Source: Granulicella sp. | GTDB lineage: Bacteria > Acidobacteriota > Terriglobia > Terriglobales > Acidobacteriaceae | Length of the DNA stretch: 23,090 nucleotides | Reading direction: 5' to 3' | Assembly: GCA_003133205.1 (NCBI GenBank) | Contig: PKWK01000187.1 | Coordinates: 1-23,090 of the forward strand | Shown: positions 15,409-23,090 of the stretch, piece after piece | Position numbering within the stretch: the stretch's first letter is position 1 | How the letters are laid out: each line of letters starts with the position of its first letter | Position numbers and translations under genes: made by a program | The notes under the pieces: model-generated | Databases searched by the model: none | What the model was told of the DNA's origin: nothing | The model's input: the letters and a program-made list of their open reading frames with translations, nothing else

Positions 15409-16221
15409 ATGCTTGATACGCCGTTGATGCGGGAGGTTGTGAGGTCGGGGTTTGATGCGCCTGCGGCGATAATCCACCTGTTCATCGGGGGTTCCGAGTT
15501 GCATGGTGCGAAGGTCGGGGCTACCGACGACCTTGACCTCTATGGCGTGTTCCTGGATGGCCCTGCAGTGACACTTGGGCTGGAACCGAGGAGTCACTTT
15601 GTATGGTCTACGGCAACGGATGACCGGAGGAATGGTCCAGATGATGTTGATCTGACGCTGTATTCCTTGCGTCGTTGGGCTCATCTTGCTGCCAAGGGAA
15701 ATGCGACGGCGCTGCACTTTGTGTTTGCCGATGCGACGGGAACGAGCGACGAACTTTGGCGAATGGTTCAGTCGCAGCGCCATTTGTTCCTGAGTAAACG
15801 ATCAGCGGCCCAGTTCCTGGGTTTCGCGGACAACCAGTTACGCAGGATCACGGGTGAGAAGGGGCGCGGAGCTAAGGGGCGACGGCCAGAATATGAGGGT
15901 CCTTTTGGGTATGACACGAAGGCGTCCATGCACTGCCTGCGCCTCTATCTCGAGTGCATTGAGCTGATGAAGTTTGGGATAATCACTCTTCCGCGGCCCG
16001 AGCGTGATTTCCTGATCGAGGCGCGCTCCGGTGCCTGGACATTGGAGCGTTTCCTGACAGAGGCGGAACGATTGCGCGTTGAAGCCGAGGATGCTGCGGC
16101 GCAGTCGCGACCGCCGGATGAGGTTGATGTAACGGCGATTTCGGAGTTAATTGCGAAGGTTTACCTTGCCGCGTGGCAAACACAAGGGTTGCCGATGAGC
16201 ACAATATCTGTGAAGAGATGA
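15409..16221 (+). CDS. Nucleotidyltransferase of the RlaP/YcgL type (PF10127-like)
   Basis: A 270-residue predicted nucleotidyltransferase of the DNA-polymerase-beta superfamily. The catalytic signature is IGGSELHGAKVGATDDLDLY (Gly28-Ser29, Asp41 and Asp43), followed by a third acidic strand DDVDLTLYSLRRWAHLAAKG and the family block NATALHFVF. A mid-protein Lys/Arg-rich segment (GEKGRGAKGRRPEY) and DTKASMHCLRLYLECIELM complete the usual family layout. Related proteins are encoded near RNA-repair genes or in phage, but the substrate is not established. I chose ATG 15409 because GGGTGG lies seven bases upstream; a GTG at 15385 would add eight residues. It is probably cotranscribed with xseB. 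Confidence 0.75.
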   Translation: MLDTPLMREVVRSGFDAPAAIIHLFIGGSELHGAKVGATDDLDLYGVFLDGPAVTLGLEPRSHFVWSTATDDRRNGPDDVDLTLYSLRRWAHLAAKGNATALHFVFADATGTSDELWRMVQSQRHLFLSKRSAAQFLGFADNQLRRITGEKGRGAKGRRPEYEGPFGYDTKASMHCLRLYLECIELMKFGIITLPRPERDFLIEARSGAWTLERFLTEAERLRVEAEDAAAQSRPPDEVDVTAISELIAKVYLAAWQTQGLPMSTISVKR

Positions 16222-16335
16222 CTGAAAGCAGACGAGTTCTCCACAGTGGTCGTCGGAGCATTTCCGGTTTGCGATCTGATTCGGTAACATACTAATTAGA
16301 CGTGTCGTGGGGCGATCGCCCTGCGGTAAAGAAAC

Positions 16336-16355
16336 CTCCGCCATGGCGGAGTTTT
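16336..16355 (+). terminator. Intrinsic terminator, perfect 16-base palindrome
   Basis: CTCCGCCATGGCGGAG (16336-16351) is a perfect palindrome followed by TTTTCCTTATAT and preceded by AAA, so it can act in both directions, though the T-run is on the plus strand. It closes the xseB-nucleotidyltransferase unit. The rest of 16222-16521 holds the gltB leader, in which I see no riboswitch. Confidence 0.7.
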
Positions 16356-16521
16356 CCTTATATATTTGTAAGTACCTAATTGTTCAGTTCTGTCCCTGAG
16401 GCTGCGTGGTCTGCTCCGGCAGGCGTGTCGATATAAATGCTGGAATATTTACCGGCGTAGAAATCGCAGAATCGTTGTGTCTTCCTGGCCAGGAAACGAA
16501 GTCCTTCAACGGAAGGTTGCC

Positions 16522-19500
16522 ATGCAAACATCAGAGAGCTGTCACCGCATTCCCGACCCGCAAGGCCTTTATCATCCGCAACATGAGCACGATGCCTGCG
16601 GTATGGGATTGGTCGCGAGCATTCGCGGAGAGAAGAGCCACGAGATCATCCGCAAGGGTCTTGAGGTTCTGATCAACCTGACGCATCGTGGCGCGGCCGG
16701 CTGCGATCCGGAGACAGGCGATGGCGCGGGCATTCTGATTCAGATTCCGCATGCCTTTTTTGCGCTTGAGTGCGGGAAGCTCGGGATCAAGTTGGGTGAG
16801 CCTGGCACGTACGCGGTGGCCATGGTGTTCCTGCCGGTGGACAAGCATAGCCGCCTGCAGTGCGAAGGAGTCTTTGAACGCATAGCCCAGGCTGAGGGCC
16901 TGACTCTGCTCGGCTGGCGCGATACTCCGGTGAATGGCGATTTGATTGGCCGCGAAGCGCGTGCCTCGCAGCCGTACATCGAGCAGTTGTTTGTGGGCCG
17001 TCCGCAGGGGATGGACGAAGCCGCGTTCGAGCGTTTGCTGTACATCGTTCGCCGCCGGACTGAGAACGAAATTGCGCAATCGGAGATTGAGGGCAAGGAC
17101 GATTTTTACGTCCCGTCGTTGTCCTGTCGCACGATCGTCTACAAGGGCCTGATGCTGGCTCCGCAGATTGAGAAGTTTTATGTTGAGCTGGCGAACCCGC
17201 TGGTTGCCAGTGCGCTGTGCCTGGTGCATCAGCGATTTTCGACTAACACGTTTCCGAGTTGGAAGCTTGCGCACCCCTACCGCTACATGGCGCACAACGG
17301 CGAAATCAACACCATCCGCGGGAATATCAGTTGGATGAATGCTCGCCAGTCGGTGCTGGAGAGTTCGCTGTATGGGAAGCAGATTGAGAAGCTCTATCCC
17401 GTGATTACGCCGGGCGGAAGCGACTCTGCGGCGCTGGATAACGCGGTCGAGTTCATGTTCCAGTCGGGCCGATCGCTCGCGCATGTGATGGCGATGCTGA
17501 TTCCAGAGGCATGGTCGGGCAATCCGGATATGGACGAGGACAAGCGCGCGTTTTACGAGTACCACGCGTCGCTGATGGAGCCGTGGGATGGGCCGGCGGC
17601 GGTTGCGTTTACCGATGGACGGTTTGTCGGCGCCACGCTCGACCGCAACGGCCTGCGCCCTGGACGCTACATCGTGACCAAGGACGACCTTGTGGTGCTG
17701 GCATCCGAAGCGGGCGTGATCGAAGTGCCTGCGGAGGACGTGCGCAAGAAGGGCCGTTTGCAGCCGGGCCGGATGTTCCTGGTCGATACGGTCGAGCATC
17801 GCATCATCTCCGATGCCGAGATCAAGAAGACTCTGGCTGGCCGCCAGCCCTACGGCGAATGGCTGAAAGAACAGCAGGTCACGCTCGAGCATCTGCCTGA
17901 GCCGTGGCGCGTGATCTCATCGGATCCGGAGACGTTGCTGCGCCGCCAGCGCGCCTCTGGCTACAGCGAAGAGGACCTGCGGGTTCTTCTGGGACCGATG
18001 GGCGCCAAGGGCGAGGAGCCGCTCGGCTCAATGGGTACGGACGTGCCGCTGGCGTGTCTGTCCGACCGGCCGCAGCAGTTGTTCAGCTACTTCAAGCAGC
18101 TTTTCGCGCAGGTGACGAATCCGCCGATCGATCCGATCCGCGAAGAGATGGTGATGTCCCTGATCAGCTACATCGGGACGGAGCGCAATATTCTGGACGA
18201 GACTCCGGAGAACTGCCATACGCTGAAGCTGCCGCATCCGATCCTGACCAATCGCGATCTGGAGAAGCTGCGCCGCGTTTCGTCGGGCGATCTGCTTGCG
18301 ACCACGCTGCCGACGCTGTTCCGCGCGGAGGATGGCGAGGCAGGGCTGAAGCATGCTCTCGATGACCTGAGCACGCGCGCGGCACACGCCGTGAACTCCG
18401 GCTACACGCTGCTGATTCTTTCCGATCGCGGCGTTAATGCTTCGCTGGCGCCGATTCCCAGCTTGCTGGCGATGGCCGCGGTGCATAACCGGCTGGTGCG
18501 CGACAAGACGCGTACGCAAGTGGCGTTGATCATCGAAAGTGGCGAGCCGCGCGAGGTGATGCACTTCGCGTTGCTTATTGGATATGGCGCGAGCGCGATC
18601 AATCCTTACCTGGCGTTTGAGACGCTGCACGATTTGAAGCGGCGCGGTTTGATGCCGGACGATGTCAGCGCCGAATACGCGGAGAAGAACTTCATCAAGG
18701 CGATCAACAAGGGTCTGCTGAAGACGTTTTCGAAGATGGGCATCAGCACACTGCAGAGCTATCGCGGTGCGCAGGTGTTCGAAGCCGTGGGGCTGAACAA
18801 GTCGCTGGTGGCTGCGTACTTCTCCGGTACGGCTTCGCGCATTGAAGGCGTGGGGTTGGATGTGCTTGCGCGTGAGGCTCAGTTGAAGCATGCGTTCGCG
18901 TTCCAGCCGCTGACTGAGTCCGAAACCGAGTTGGTCGTCGGCGGGCAGTATCAGTATCGCGAAGGTGGCGAGTATCACCTGCTGAATCCGATGACCATCA
19001 GCAAGCTGCAGCAGGCGGTGCGGCAGAACAACGCGACCACCTTCCAGGAGTACACCGAACTGGTCGATGAGCAGAGCAAGCACCTGTGCACGCTGCGTGG
19101 CCTGATGAGGTTGAAGTATTTGGCTGAGCCTATTCCGATCGATGAAGTGGAGTCGGCGAAAGAGATTGTGAAGCGCTTCACCACTGGCGCTATGAGCTTC
19201 GGCTCGATCAGCAAAGAAGCGCACGAGACGCTTGCGATTGCGATGAACCGCATCGGCGGTATGTCGAACACCGGCGAGGGCGGGGAAGATGAAGGGCGAT
19301 TCCGGCGCGACCCCAATGGAGATCTGCGACGCAGCGCGGTGAAGCAGGTGGCGAGCGGGCGCTTTGGCGTCACGGCAAACTACCTGGTGAATGCTGACGA
19401 GTTGCAGATCAAGATGGCGCAGGGTGCGAAACCCGGCGAAGGCGGACAACTGCCCGGACATAAGGTGGATGAGATTATCGCGAAGCTGCGGTATTCGATT

Positions 19501-21111
19501 CCCGGCGTGGGGCTGATCTCTCCGCCGCCGCACCACGATATTTACTCGATTGAAGATCTGGCGCAGTTGATCTTCGACTTGAAGAACGTAAACCCGAAGG
19601 CGCGCATCGCGGTAAAGCTGGTTGCGGAGGCGGGAGTGGGTACGGTGGCCGCGGGTGTTTCGAAGGCGCATGCGGATGTGGTGCTGATCTCTGGCGACAA
19701 TGGCGGTACGGGTGCATCGCCGCTCAGCTCGATCAAGCATGCGGGGCTTCCGTGGGAACTGGGCCTGGCGGAGACGCAGCAGGTGCTGTTGCTGAACGAT
19801 CTGCGCAGCCGCATTCGGGTGCAGACCGATGGCAAGTTGCAGACCGGCCGCGATGTGGTGATTGCTGCGCTGCTGGGCGCTGAGGAGTATGGCTTTGCCA
19901 CGATGCCGCTGATCTCGATGGGCTGCATCATGATGCGCAAGTGCCACCTGAATACGTGCGCGGTGGGCATTGCCACGCAGGATCCGGTGTTGCGTGCGCG
20001 ATTTACAGGCCAGCCCGAACACGTCATCAACTTCTTCTTCTTCATTGCGGAGCAAGTACGTCAGCATATGGCGAAGCTTGGGTTCCGCACTGTCGATGAG
20101 ATGGTGGGCCGGGTGGACCGCATTGATGCCGCTGTCGCAGAGACGCACTGGAAGGCGAAGGGGATTGATCTTTCATCGATTCTTTTTGCGCCGACGATGC
20201 CTTCGCACGTCGGGCGGCGACGGACGCAGGCGCAGGATCACGGGCTCGACCAGGCGCTGGATCATGCGCTGATCGCGCAGGCCAAGCCGGCGCTGGAGAC
20301 GCTGCAGCCGGTTACCGGGAGCTTCGCGATTCGCAATGTGCATCGCGCTGTGGGTGCGATGCTGGGCGGGGAGATTGCTCGGCGTTACGGTGCGGCCGGA
20401 TTGCCTGCGGAGAGTATTCACTTCCGCTTCCATGGATCGGCTGGACAGAGCTTCGGCGCCTTTGTGCCTACCGGCGTTACGCTCGAACTCGAGGGCGATG
20501 CGAATGATTATGTCGGCAAGGGGCTGTCTGGCGGGCGCATCATTGTGTACCCGCCCAAGACGTCGAGCTTCCTGCCGGAGGAGAGCATCCTGGTGGGGAA
20601 TGTTGTGCTGTACGGAGCGACCGGCGGAGAGGCTTTCTTGAGCGGGATCGCCGGCGAACGCTTTGCGGTGCGGAATTCGGGCGCTACGGCGGTTGTCGAG
20701 GGAGTGGGCGACCACGGCTGCGAGTACATGACGAACGGCACGGTAATTGTGCTGGGCGGAACGGGCCGGAACTTTGCCGCTGGCATGAACGGCGGACGAG
20801 CCTATGTGTACGACGATCAGGGCGACTTCTCGACGCATCGGTGCAATCGCGCCGCCGTGGATCTGGAGCCGCTGGTCTCGGACGAGGATTTGGATCTGGT
20901 GCGCGGCTTGCTGCAGCGTCACACCGACCTGACCGGCAGTCCGCAGGCAGCGTGGATTCTGGAGCACTGGGACACTACGCAGGCGCGATTCGTCAAGGTG
21001 TTTCCGCACGAGCATAAGCGGGTCCTGGGCGTGCCGCGAGCCGATGGAATCTATATTTCTCCTACAAATTTGTCGCCGCTGGTGGCTACAGGGCAGGTGC
21101 AGCATGGGTAA
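16522..21111 (+). CDS. gltB: Glutamate synthase (NADPH) large subunit
   Basis: The large subunit of glutamate synthase makes two glutamates from 2-oxoglutarate and glutamine, the main ammonia-assimilation route together with glutamine synthetase. From ATG 16522, with GGAAGG five bases upstream, it has 1529 residues, standard for the family. A short propeptide ends before Cys26 ([12 protein letters not shown]), the N-terminal nucleophile of the class-II glutaminase domain (26 to about 430, with [20 protein letters not shown] and HNGEIN). The FMN-binding synthase domain follows ([35 protein letters not shown]) with a [3Fe-4S] motif at Cys1135, Cys1141 and Cys1146, then the C-terminal beta-helix ([12 protein letters not shown]). 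It overlaps gltD by eight bases. An in-frame GTG at 16477 is less likely. Confidence 0.97.
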   Translation: MQTSESCHRIPDPQGLYHPQHEHDACGMGLVASIRGEKSHEIIRKGLEVLINLTHRGAAGCDPETGDGAGILIQIPHAFFALECGKLGIKLGEPGTYAVAMVFLPVDKHSRLQCEGVFERIAQAEGLTLLGWRDTPVNGDLIGREARASQPYIEQLFVGRPQGMDEAAFERLLYIVRRRTENEIAQSEIEGKDDFYVPSLSCRTIVYKGLMLAPQIEKFYVELANPLVASALCLVHQRFSTNTFPSWKLAHPYRYMAHNGEINTIRGNISWMNARQSVLESSLYGKQIEKLYPVITPGGSDSAALDNAVEFMFQSGRSLAHVMAMLIPEAWSGNPDMDEDKRAFYEYHASLMEPWDGPAAVAFTDGRFVGATLDRNGLRPGRYIVTKDDLVVLASEAGVIEVPAEDVRKKGRLQPGRMFLVDTVEHRIISDAEIKKTLAGRQPYGEWLKEQQVTLEHLPEPWRVISSDPETLLRRQRASGYSEEDLRVLLGPMGAKGEEPLGSMGTDVPLACLSDRPQQLFSYFKQLFAQVTNPPIDPIREEMVMSLISYIGTERNILDETPENCHTLKLPHPILTNRDLEKLRRVSSGDLLATTLPTLFRAEDGEAGLKHALDDLSTRAAHAVNSGYTLLILSDRGVNASLAPIPSLLAMAAVHNRLVRDKTRTQVALIIESGEPREVMHFALLIGYGASAINPYLAFETLHDLKRRGLMPDDVSAEYAEKNFIKAINKGLLKTFSKMGISTLQSYRGAQVFEAVGLNKSLVAAYFSGTASRIEGVGLDVLAREAQLKHAFAFQPLTESETELVVGGQYQYREGGEYHLLNPMTISKLQQAVRQNNATTFQEYTELVDEQSKHLCTLRGLMRLKYLAEPIPIDEVESAKEIVKRFTTGAMSFGSISKEAHETLAIAMNRIGGMSNTGEGGEDEGRFRRDPNGDLRRSAVKQVASGRFGVTANYLVNADELQIKMAQGAKPGEGGQLPGHKVDEIIAKLRYSIPGVGLISPPPHHDIYSIEDLAQLIFDLKNVNPKARIAVKLVAEAGVGTVAAGVSKAHADVVLISGDNGGTGASPLSSIKHAGLPWELGLAETQQVLLLNDLRSRIRVQTDGKLQTGRDVVIAALLGAEEYGFATMPLISMGCIMMRKCHLNTCAVGIATQDPVLRARFTGQPEHVINFFFFIAEQVRQHMAKLGFRTVDEMVGRVDRIDAAVAETHWKAKGIDLSSILFAPTMPSHVGRRRTQAQDHGLDQALDHALIAQAKPALETLQPVTGSFAIRNVHRAVGAMLGGEIARRYGAAGLPAESIHFRFHGSAGQSFGAFVPTGVTLELEGDANDYVGKGLSGGRIIVYPPKTSSFLPEESILVGNVVLYGATGGEAFLSGIAGERFAVRNSGATAVVEGVGDHGCEYMTNGTVIVLGGTGRNFAAGMNGGRAYVYDDQGDFSTHRCNRAAVDLEPLVSDEDLDLVRGLLQRHTDLTGSPQAAWILEHWDTTQARFVKVFPHEHKRVLGVPRADGIYISPTNLSPLVATGQVQHG

Positions 21112-22549
21112 GGTCACGGGATTTCTTGAGATTCAGCGCGAACAGCCGACCCGCCGCAAGGTGGAAGATCGGCTTGAGGATTGGCAGGAGATCTACGAGC
21201 CGTTCGGCGAAGAGAAGCAGCGCGAACAGGGCGCTCGCTGCATGGATTGTGGCGTGCCGTTCTGCCACAGTGGATGTCCGGTCAACAACCTGATTCCCGA
21301 CTGGAACGACCTGGTCTACAGCGGCCGCTGGGAGAACGCGATCAAGCGTCTGCACGCGACCAATAACTTTCCCGAGTTCACTGGGCGCATCTGTCCCGCG
21401 CCTTGCGAGGCCGCATGCGTGCTGGGAATCAATCAGCCAGCTGTTTCGATCAAGCTGATCGAGCGCAGCATCGTGGAGCGCGCGTGGGAGGAGGGATGGA
21501 TCCATCCCGAGCCGCCGCAGGAGAAGACAGGGAAGCGTGTCGCAGTGGTGGGAAGTGGGCCGGCGGGTCTGGCAGCCGCGCAGCAGTTGCGGCGCTCCGG
21601 TCATTCGGTGACGGTGTACGAGAAGAATGATCGGATTGGCGGCTTGTTGCGCTACGGCATTCCCAATTTCAAGCTGGAGAAGCACATCGTCGATCGGCGT
21701 CTTGAGCAGATGCGTGCCGAGGGTGTCACGTTTGTGACCAACGCGCATGTGGGTGTGAATGTGCCCGTAGAAACCCTGACCGATGAGTACGATGCGATTC
21801 TGCTGGCTGGTGGCTCCGAGCGGCCGCGCGATCTGCCGATACCGGGTCGCGAACTGAAGGGCATTCACTTTGCGATGGAGTTCCTGCCGCAGCAGAACCG
21901 CCGCTGCGAGGGCGATACGGTCGACTCATCGCTGGCGATTCTGGCGGAGGGCAAGAATGTCGTGATTCTCGGCGGTGGCGACACCGGGGCCGACTGCCTG
22001 GGCACCAGCCTGCGCCAGCATGCGAAGAGCATCCATCAATTCGAGATCATGCCCAAGCCGCCAGACGCGCGGGCAGCGTCCACGCCATGGCCAATGTGGC
22101 CGCTGCAGTTGCGCACGGAGAGCAGCCACGAAGAGGGCGGCATTCGCGATTGGGGCATCAACAGTGTCAGCTTTACCGGCGACGAGCATGGCCGCGTGAA
22201 GCAGTTGCACGCGGTGCGCGTGGGGCCGCCGCCGAGCTTTACGCCGGTTGCGGGCAGTGAGTTTACGCTTGACGTTGAGCTGGTGCTGCTGGCGCTGGGC
22301 TTCCTTGGGCCGGTGCAGTCGGGCATGATCGAGCAACTCGGATTGAAGCTGGACAACCGCGGCAATGTCGCGACGAACCAGGACTACATGACGTCGGTGG
22401 AAGGCGTATTTGCCGCCGGGGACATGCGCCGTGGTCAGTCGCTGGTGGTCTGGGCCATCTCCGAAGGCCGCAAGGCAGCCGAGGCGATGGACCACTTCCT
22501 GTTCGCAAGAAGCGCTTCGCTGCCGGTGAGCCGTCGCGTACTGGTGTAG
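21104..22549 (+). CDS. gltD: Glutamate synthase (NADPH) small subunit
   Basis: The 481-residue small subunit takes electrons from NAD(P)H and passes them through FAD and iron-sulfur clusters to GltB. It has the N-terminal cluster-binding Cys groups ([15 protein letters not shown] and [12 protein letters not shown]), an FAD fold ([17 protein letters not shown]), an NADPH fold ([15 protein letters not shown]) and the closing FAD motif [18 protein letters not shown]. The chosen ATG at 21104 lies inside the last codons of gltB, eight bases before the end of its stop, which implies translational coupling; it begins [13 protein letters not shown] as in homologues. The operon ends at a hairpin just downstream. 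Confidence 0.96.
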   Translation: MGKVTGFLEIQREQPTRRKVEDRLEDWQEIYEPFGEEKQREQGARCMDCGVPFCHSGCPVNNLIPDWNDLVYSGRWENAIKRLHATNNFPEFTGRICPAPCEAACVLGINQPAVSIKLIERSIVERAWEEGWIHPEPPQEKTGKRVAVVGSGPAGLAAAQQLRRSGHSVTVYEKNDRIGGLLRYGIPNFKLEKHIVDRRLEQMRAEGVTFVTNAHVGVNVPVETLTDEYDAILLAGGSERPRDLPIPGRELKGIHFAMEFLPQQNRRCEGDTVDSSLAILAEGKNVVILGGGDTGADCLGTSLRQHAKSIHQFEIMPKPPDARAASTPWPMWPLQLRTESSHEEGGIRDWGINSVSFTGDEHGRVKQLHAVRVGPPPSFTPVAGSEFTLDVELVLLALGFLGPVQSGMIEQLGLKLDNRGNVATNQDYMTSVEGVFAAGDMRRGQSLVVWAISEGRKAAEAMDHFLFARSASLPVSRRVLV

Positions 22550-22568
22550 ATTCCCCTCGTCACTGGAT

Positions 22569-22596
22569 AGAGCACCGTCCGCGAAGGCGGTGCTCT
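22569..22596 (+). terminator. Hairpin after gltD, possibly a terminator
   Basis: AGAGCACCG (22569-22577) pairs perfectly with CGGTGCTCT (22588-22596) around a ten-base loop. There is no T-run afterwards (AAACCTTGGG), so it may protect the mRNA end or be Rho-assisted. Its left arm is part of a 14-base sequence (TGGATAGAGCACCG) repeated in the tRNA-Arg gene downstream. Confidence 0.5.
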
Positions 22597-22672
22597 AAAC
22601 CTTGGGTATACTTGCGGTAGTAGGCAGGGCGCGATCCTTACTGAGCGGTTGTGTGTTCCTACCTCATCACCC

Positions 22673-22749
22673 GGGCGAGTAGCTCAATTGGATAGAGCAC
22701 CGGCCTTCTAAGCCGGTGGTTGTGGGTTCGATCCCCGCCTCGCCCACCA
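22673..22749 (+). tRNA. tRNA-Arg(TCT), CCA encoded
   Basis: A complete 77-base cloverleaf: acceptor GGGCGAG with CTCGCCC, D-arm GCTC-GAGC, anticodon stem CCGGC/GCCGG with loop CTTCTAA (anticodon TCT), variable loop TGGTT, T-arm GTGGG/CCCGC with loop TTCGATC, discriminator A and encoded CCA. A terminator-like hairpin, G-rich repeats and an integrase start follow, marking its 3' end as an integration target. Confidence 0.95.
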
Positions 22750-22783
22750 AATAGTCATCCAACAAGGTTCCATAACATCTTCA

Positions 22784-22815
22784 AAGCCAGCAGAAATGCT
22801 GGTTTCCCTTGTTTA
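22784..22815 (+). terminator. Intrinsic terminator after tRNA-Arg
   Basis: CCAGCA (22787-22792), GAAA tetraloop, TGCTGG (22797-22802), extended by G-T and A-T pairs, then TTTCCCTTGTTT. It fits a terminator for the tRNA transcript 35 bases upstream. Confidence 0.6.
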
Positions 22816-22850
22816 GCGTCCACTGGTTTCCAGTGCCGTCTATTGACATC

Positions 22851-22911
22851 TGGGGGCATGTGGGGGCAGTATTGGGGGCAACCACCCTTCGGTGGAAGGG
22901 AGATGCCCCCA
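22851..22911. repeat. TGGGGGCA repeats, three direct and one inverted, upstream of integrase
   Basis: TGGGGGCA occurs at 22851-22858, 22861-22868 and 22873-22880 (spacings of 10 and 12 bp) and inverted (TGCCCCCA) at 22904-22911, directly before the integrase ATG and overlapping its ribosome-binding region. Phasing and position suggest integrase arm sites and possibly autoregulation; this is inference. Confidence 0.5.
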
Positions 22912-22913
22912 TA

Positions 22914-23090
22914 ATGGCCCTGACTGATGTAGTTGTCCGGAATGCAAAGTCAAGCGGTAAGACATTCAAGCTCTTCGATGAGCGCGGCCTGTACCTGGAG
23001 GTTTCGCCGAACGGTGGAAAGTGGTGGCGTCTGAAATATAGGTTCGGAGGCAAGGAAAAGCGGCTCGCGTGATTCTGGCATCCTGATCTG
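22914..23090 (+). pseudogene. P4-type integrase N-terminus with in-frame TGA, cut by window end
   Basis: The frame begins MALTDVVVRNAKSSGKTFKL, then FDERGLYLEVSPNGGKWWRL and KYRFGGKEKRLA, the arm-binding domain (DUF4102-like) of P4/prophage tyrosine integrases. At 23070-23072 a TGA interrupts; continued reading gives FWHPDL. Family members read LALGxYPD here, so the stop falls at the conserved Leu and the spacing to Pro-Asp is kept, indicating a nonsense change rather than a frameshift. The catalytic domain lies beyond the window. The gene is 164 bases past the tRNA-Arg(TCT) end, the usual position for an island or prophage inserted in a tRNA. Confidence 0.7.

Noticed and set aside
16531..17892. 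Minus-strand open frame of 453 codons
   Set aside because: Antisense shadow of the gltB glutaminase domain with the same compositional signature.
18028..20148. Long open frame on the minus strand (706 codons)
   Set aside because: It lies wholly antisense to gltB, is His/Arg/Gln-rich as expected from the mirror of GC-rich codons, and matches no family.
22851..22911. Short CRISPR-like G-rich repeats
   Set aside because: Repeat units are only eight bases, spacers are 2-4 bases, and no cas gene is present.

Overview
The window looks like chromosome from an Acidobacteriota bacterium, most likely class Terriglobia. The evidence is a 1244-residue TonB-dependent receptor with an N-terminal carboxypeptidase-regulatory-like domain of the type expanded in that group, Gram-negative outer-membrane genes (lpxD, lipoproteins), high-GC codon use, and a regulator joining an IclR helix-turn-helix to a sugar-binding domain. 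This placement is inference; no rRNA gene is present.

Layout. 1-5760: an outer-membrane receptor (minus strand) and a divergent LacI-type regulator (plus strand) share a 650-bp region holding a LacI-like palindrome. 5760-9330: a decayed mobile zone. It holds a lipoprotein gene fused at its 3' end to a RhuM fragment, which runs into an ABC-transporter fragment; the stump of a LuxR-type helix-turn-helix; a tyrosine integrase broken by a frameshift and a nonsense codon; two orphan tRNA 3' halves (Val-CAC and Arg-CCT by structure); and two sets of helically phased G-rich direct repeats. 9330-13850: the IclR/RbsB-like regulator with a strong inverted repeat upstream, divergent from lpxD and a SIMIBI-type P-loop protein, then a convergent large lipoprotein. 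13988-14870: a methionine-synthesis homocysteine S-methyltransferase remnant with an out-of-frame internal deletion, followed by three TATATA-type palindromes and a hairpin-plus-terminator unit that could be a small RNA. 15094-16221: xseB and a RlaP/YcgL-type nucleotidyltransferase. 16522-22549: the gltBD operon for glutamate synthase, with overlapping genes. 22550-23090: an intact tRNA-Arg(TCT) followed by a terminator, a third set of G-rich repeats and the start of a P4-type integrase carrying an in-frame TGA.

How it fits together. The housekeeping parts (gltBD, lpxD, xseB, tRNA-Arg) are ordinary. The unusual content is repeated tRNA-targeted integration: three sites combine a tRNA 3' end with tandem GGG(G/T)(A/T/G)CA-type repeats about 85-140 bp away, and two of the three still have an integrase reading away from the repeats. 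All integrase remnants are broken. I see no CRISPR array, complete insertion sequence or complete defence system.
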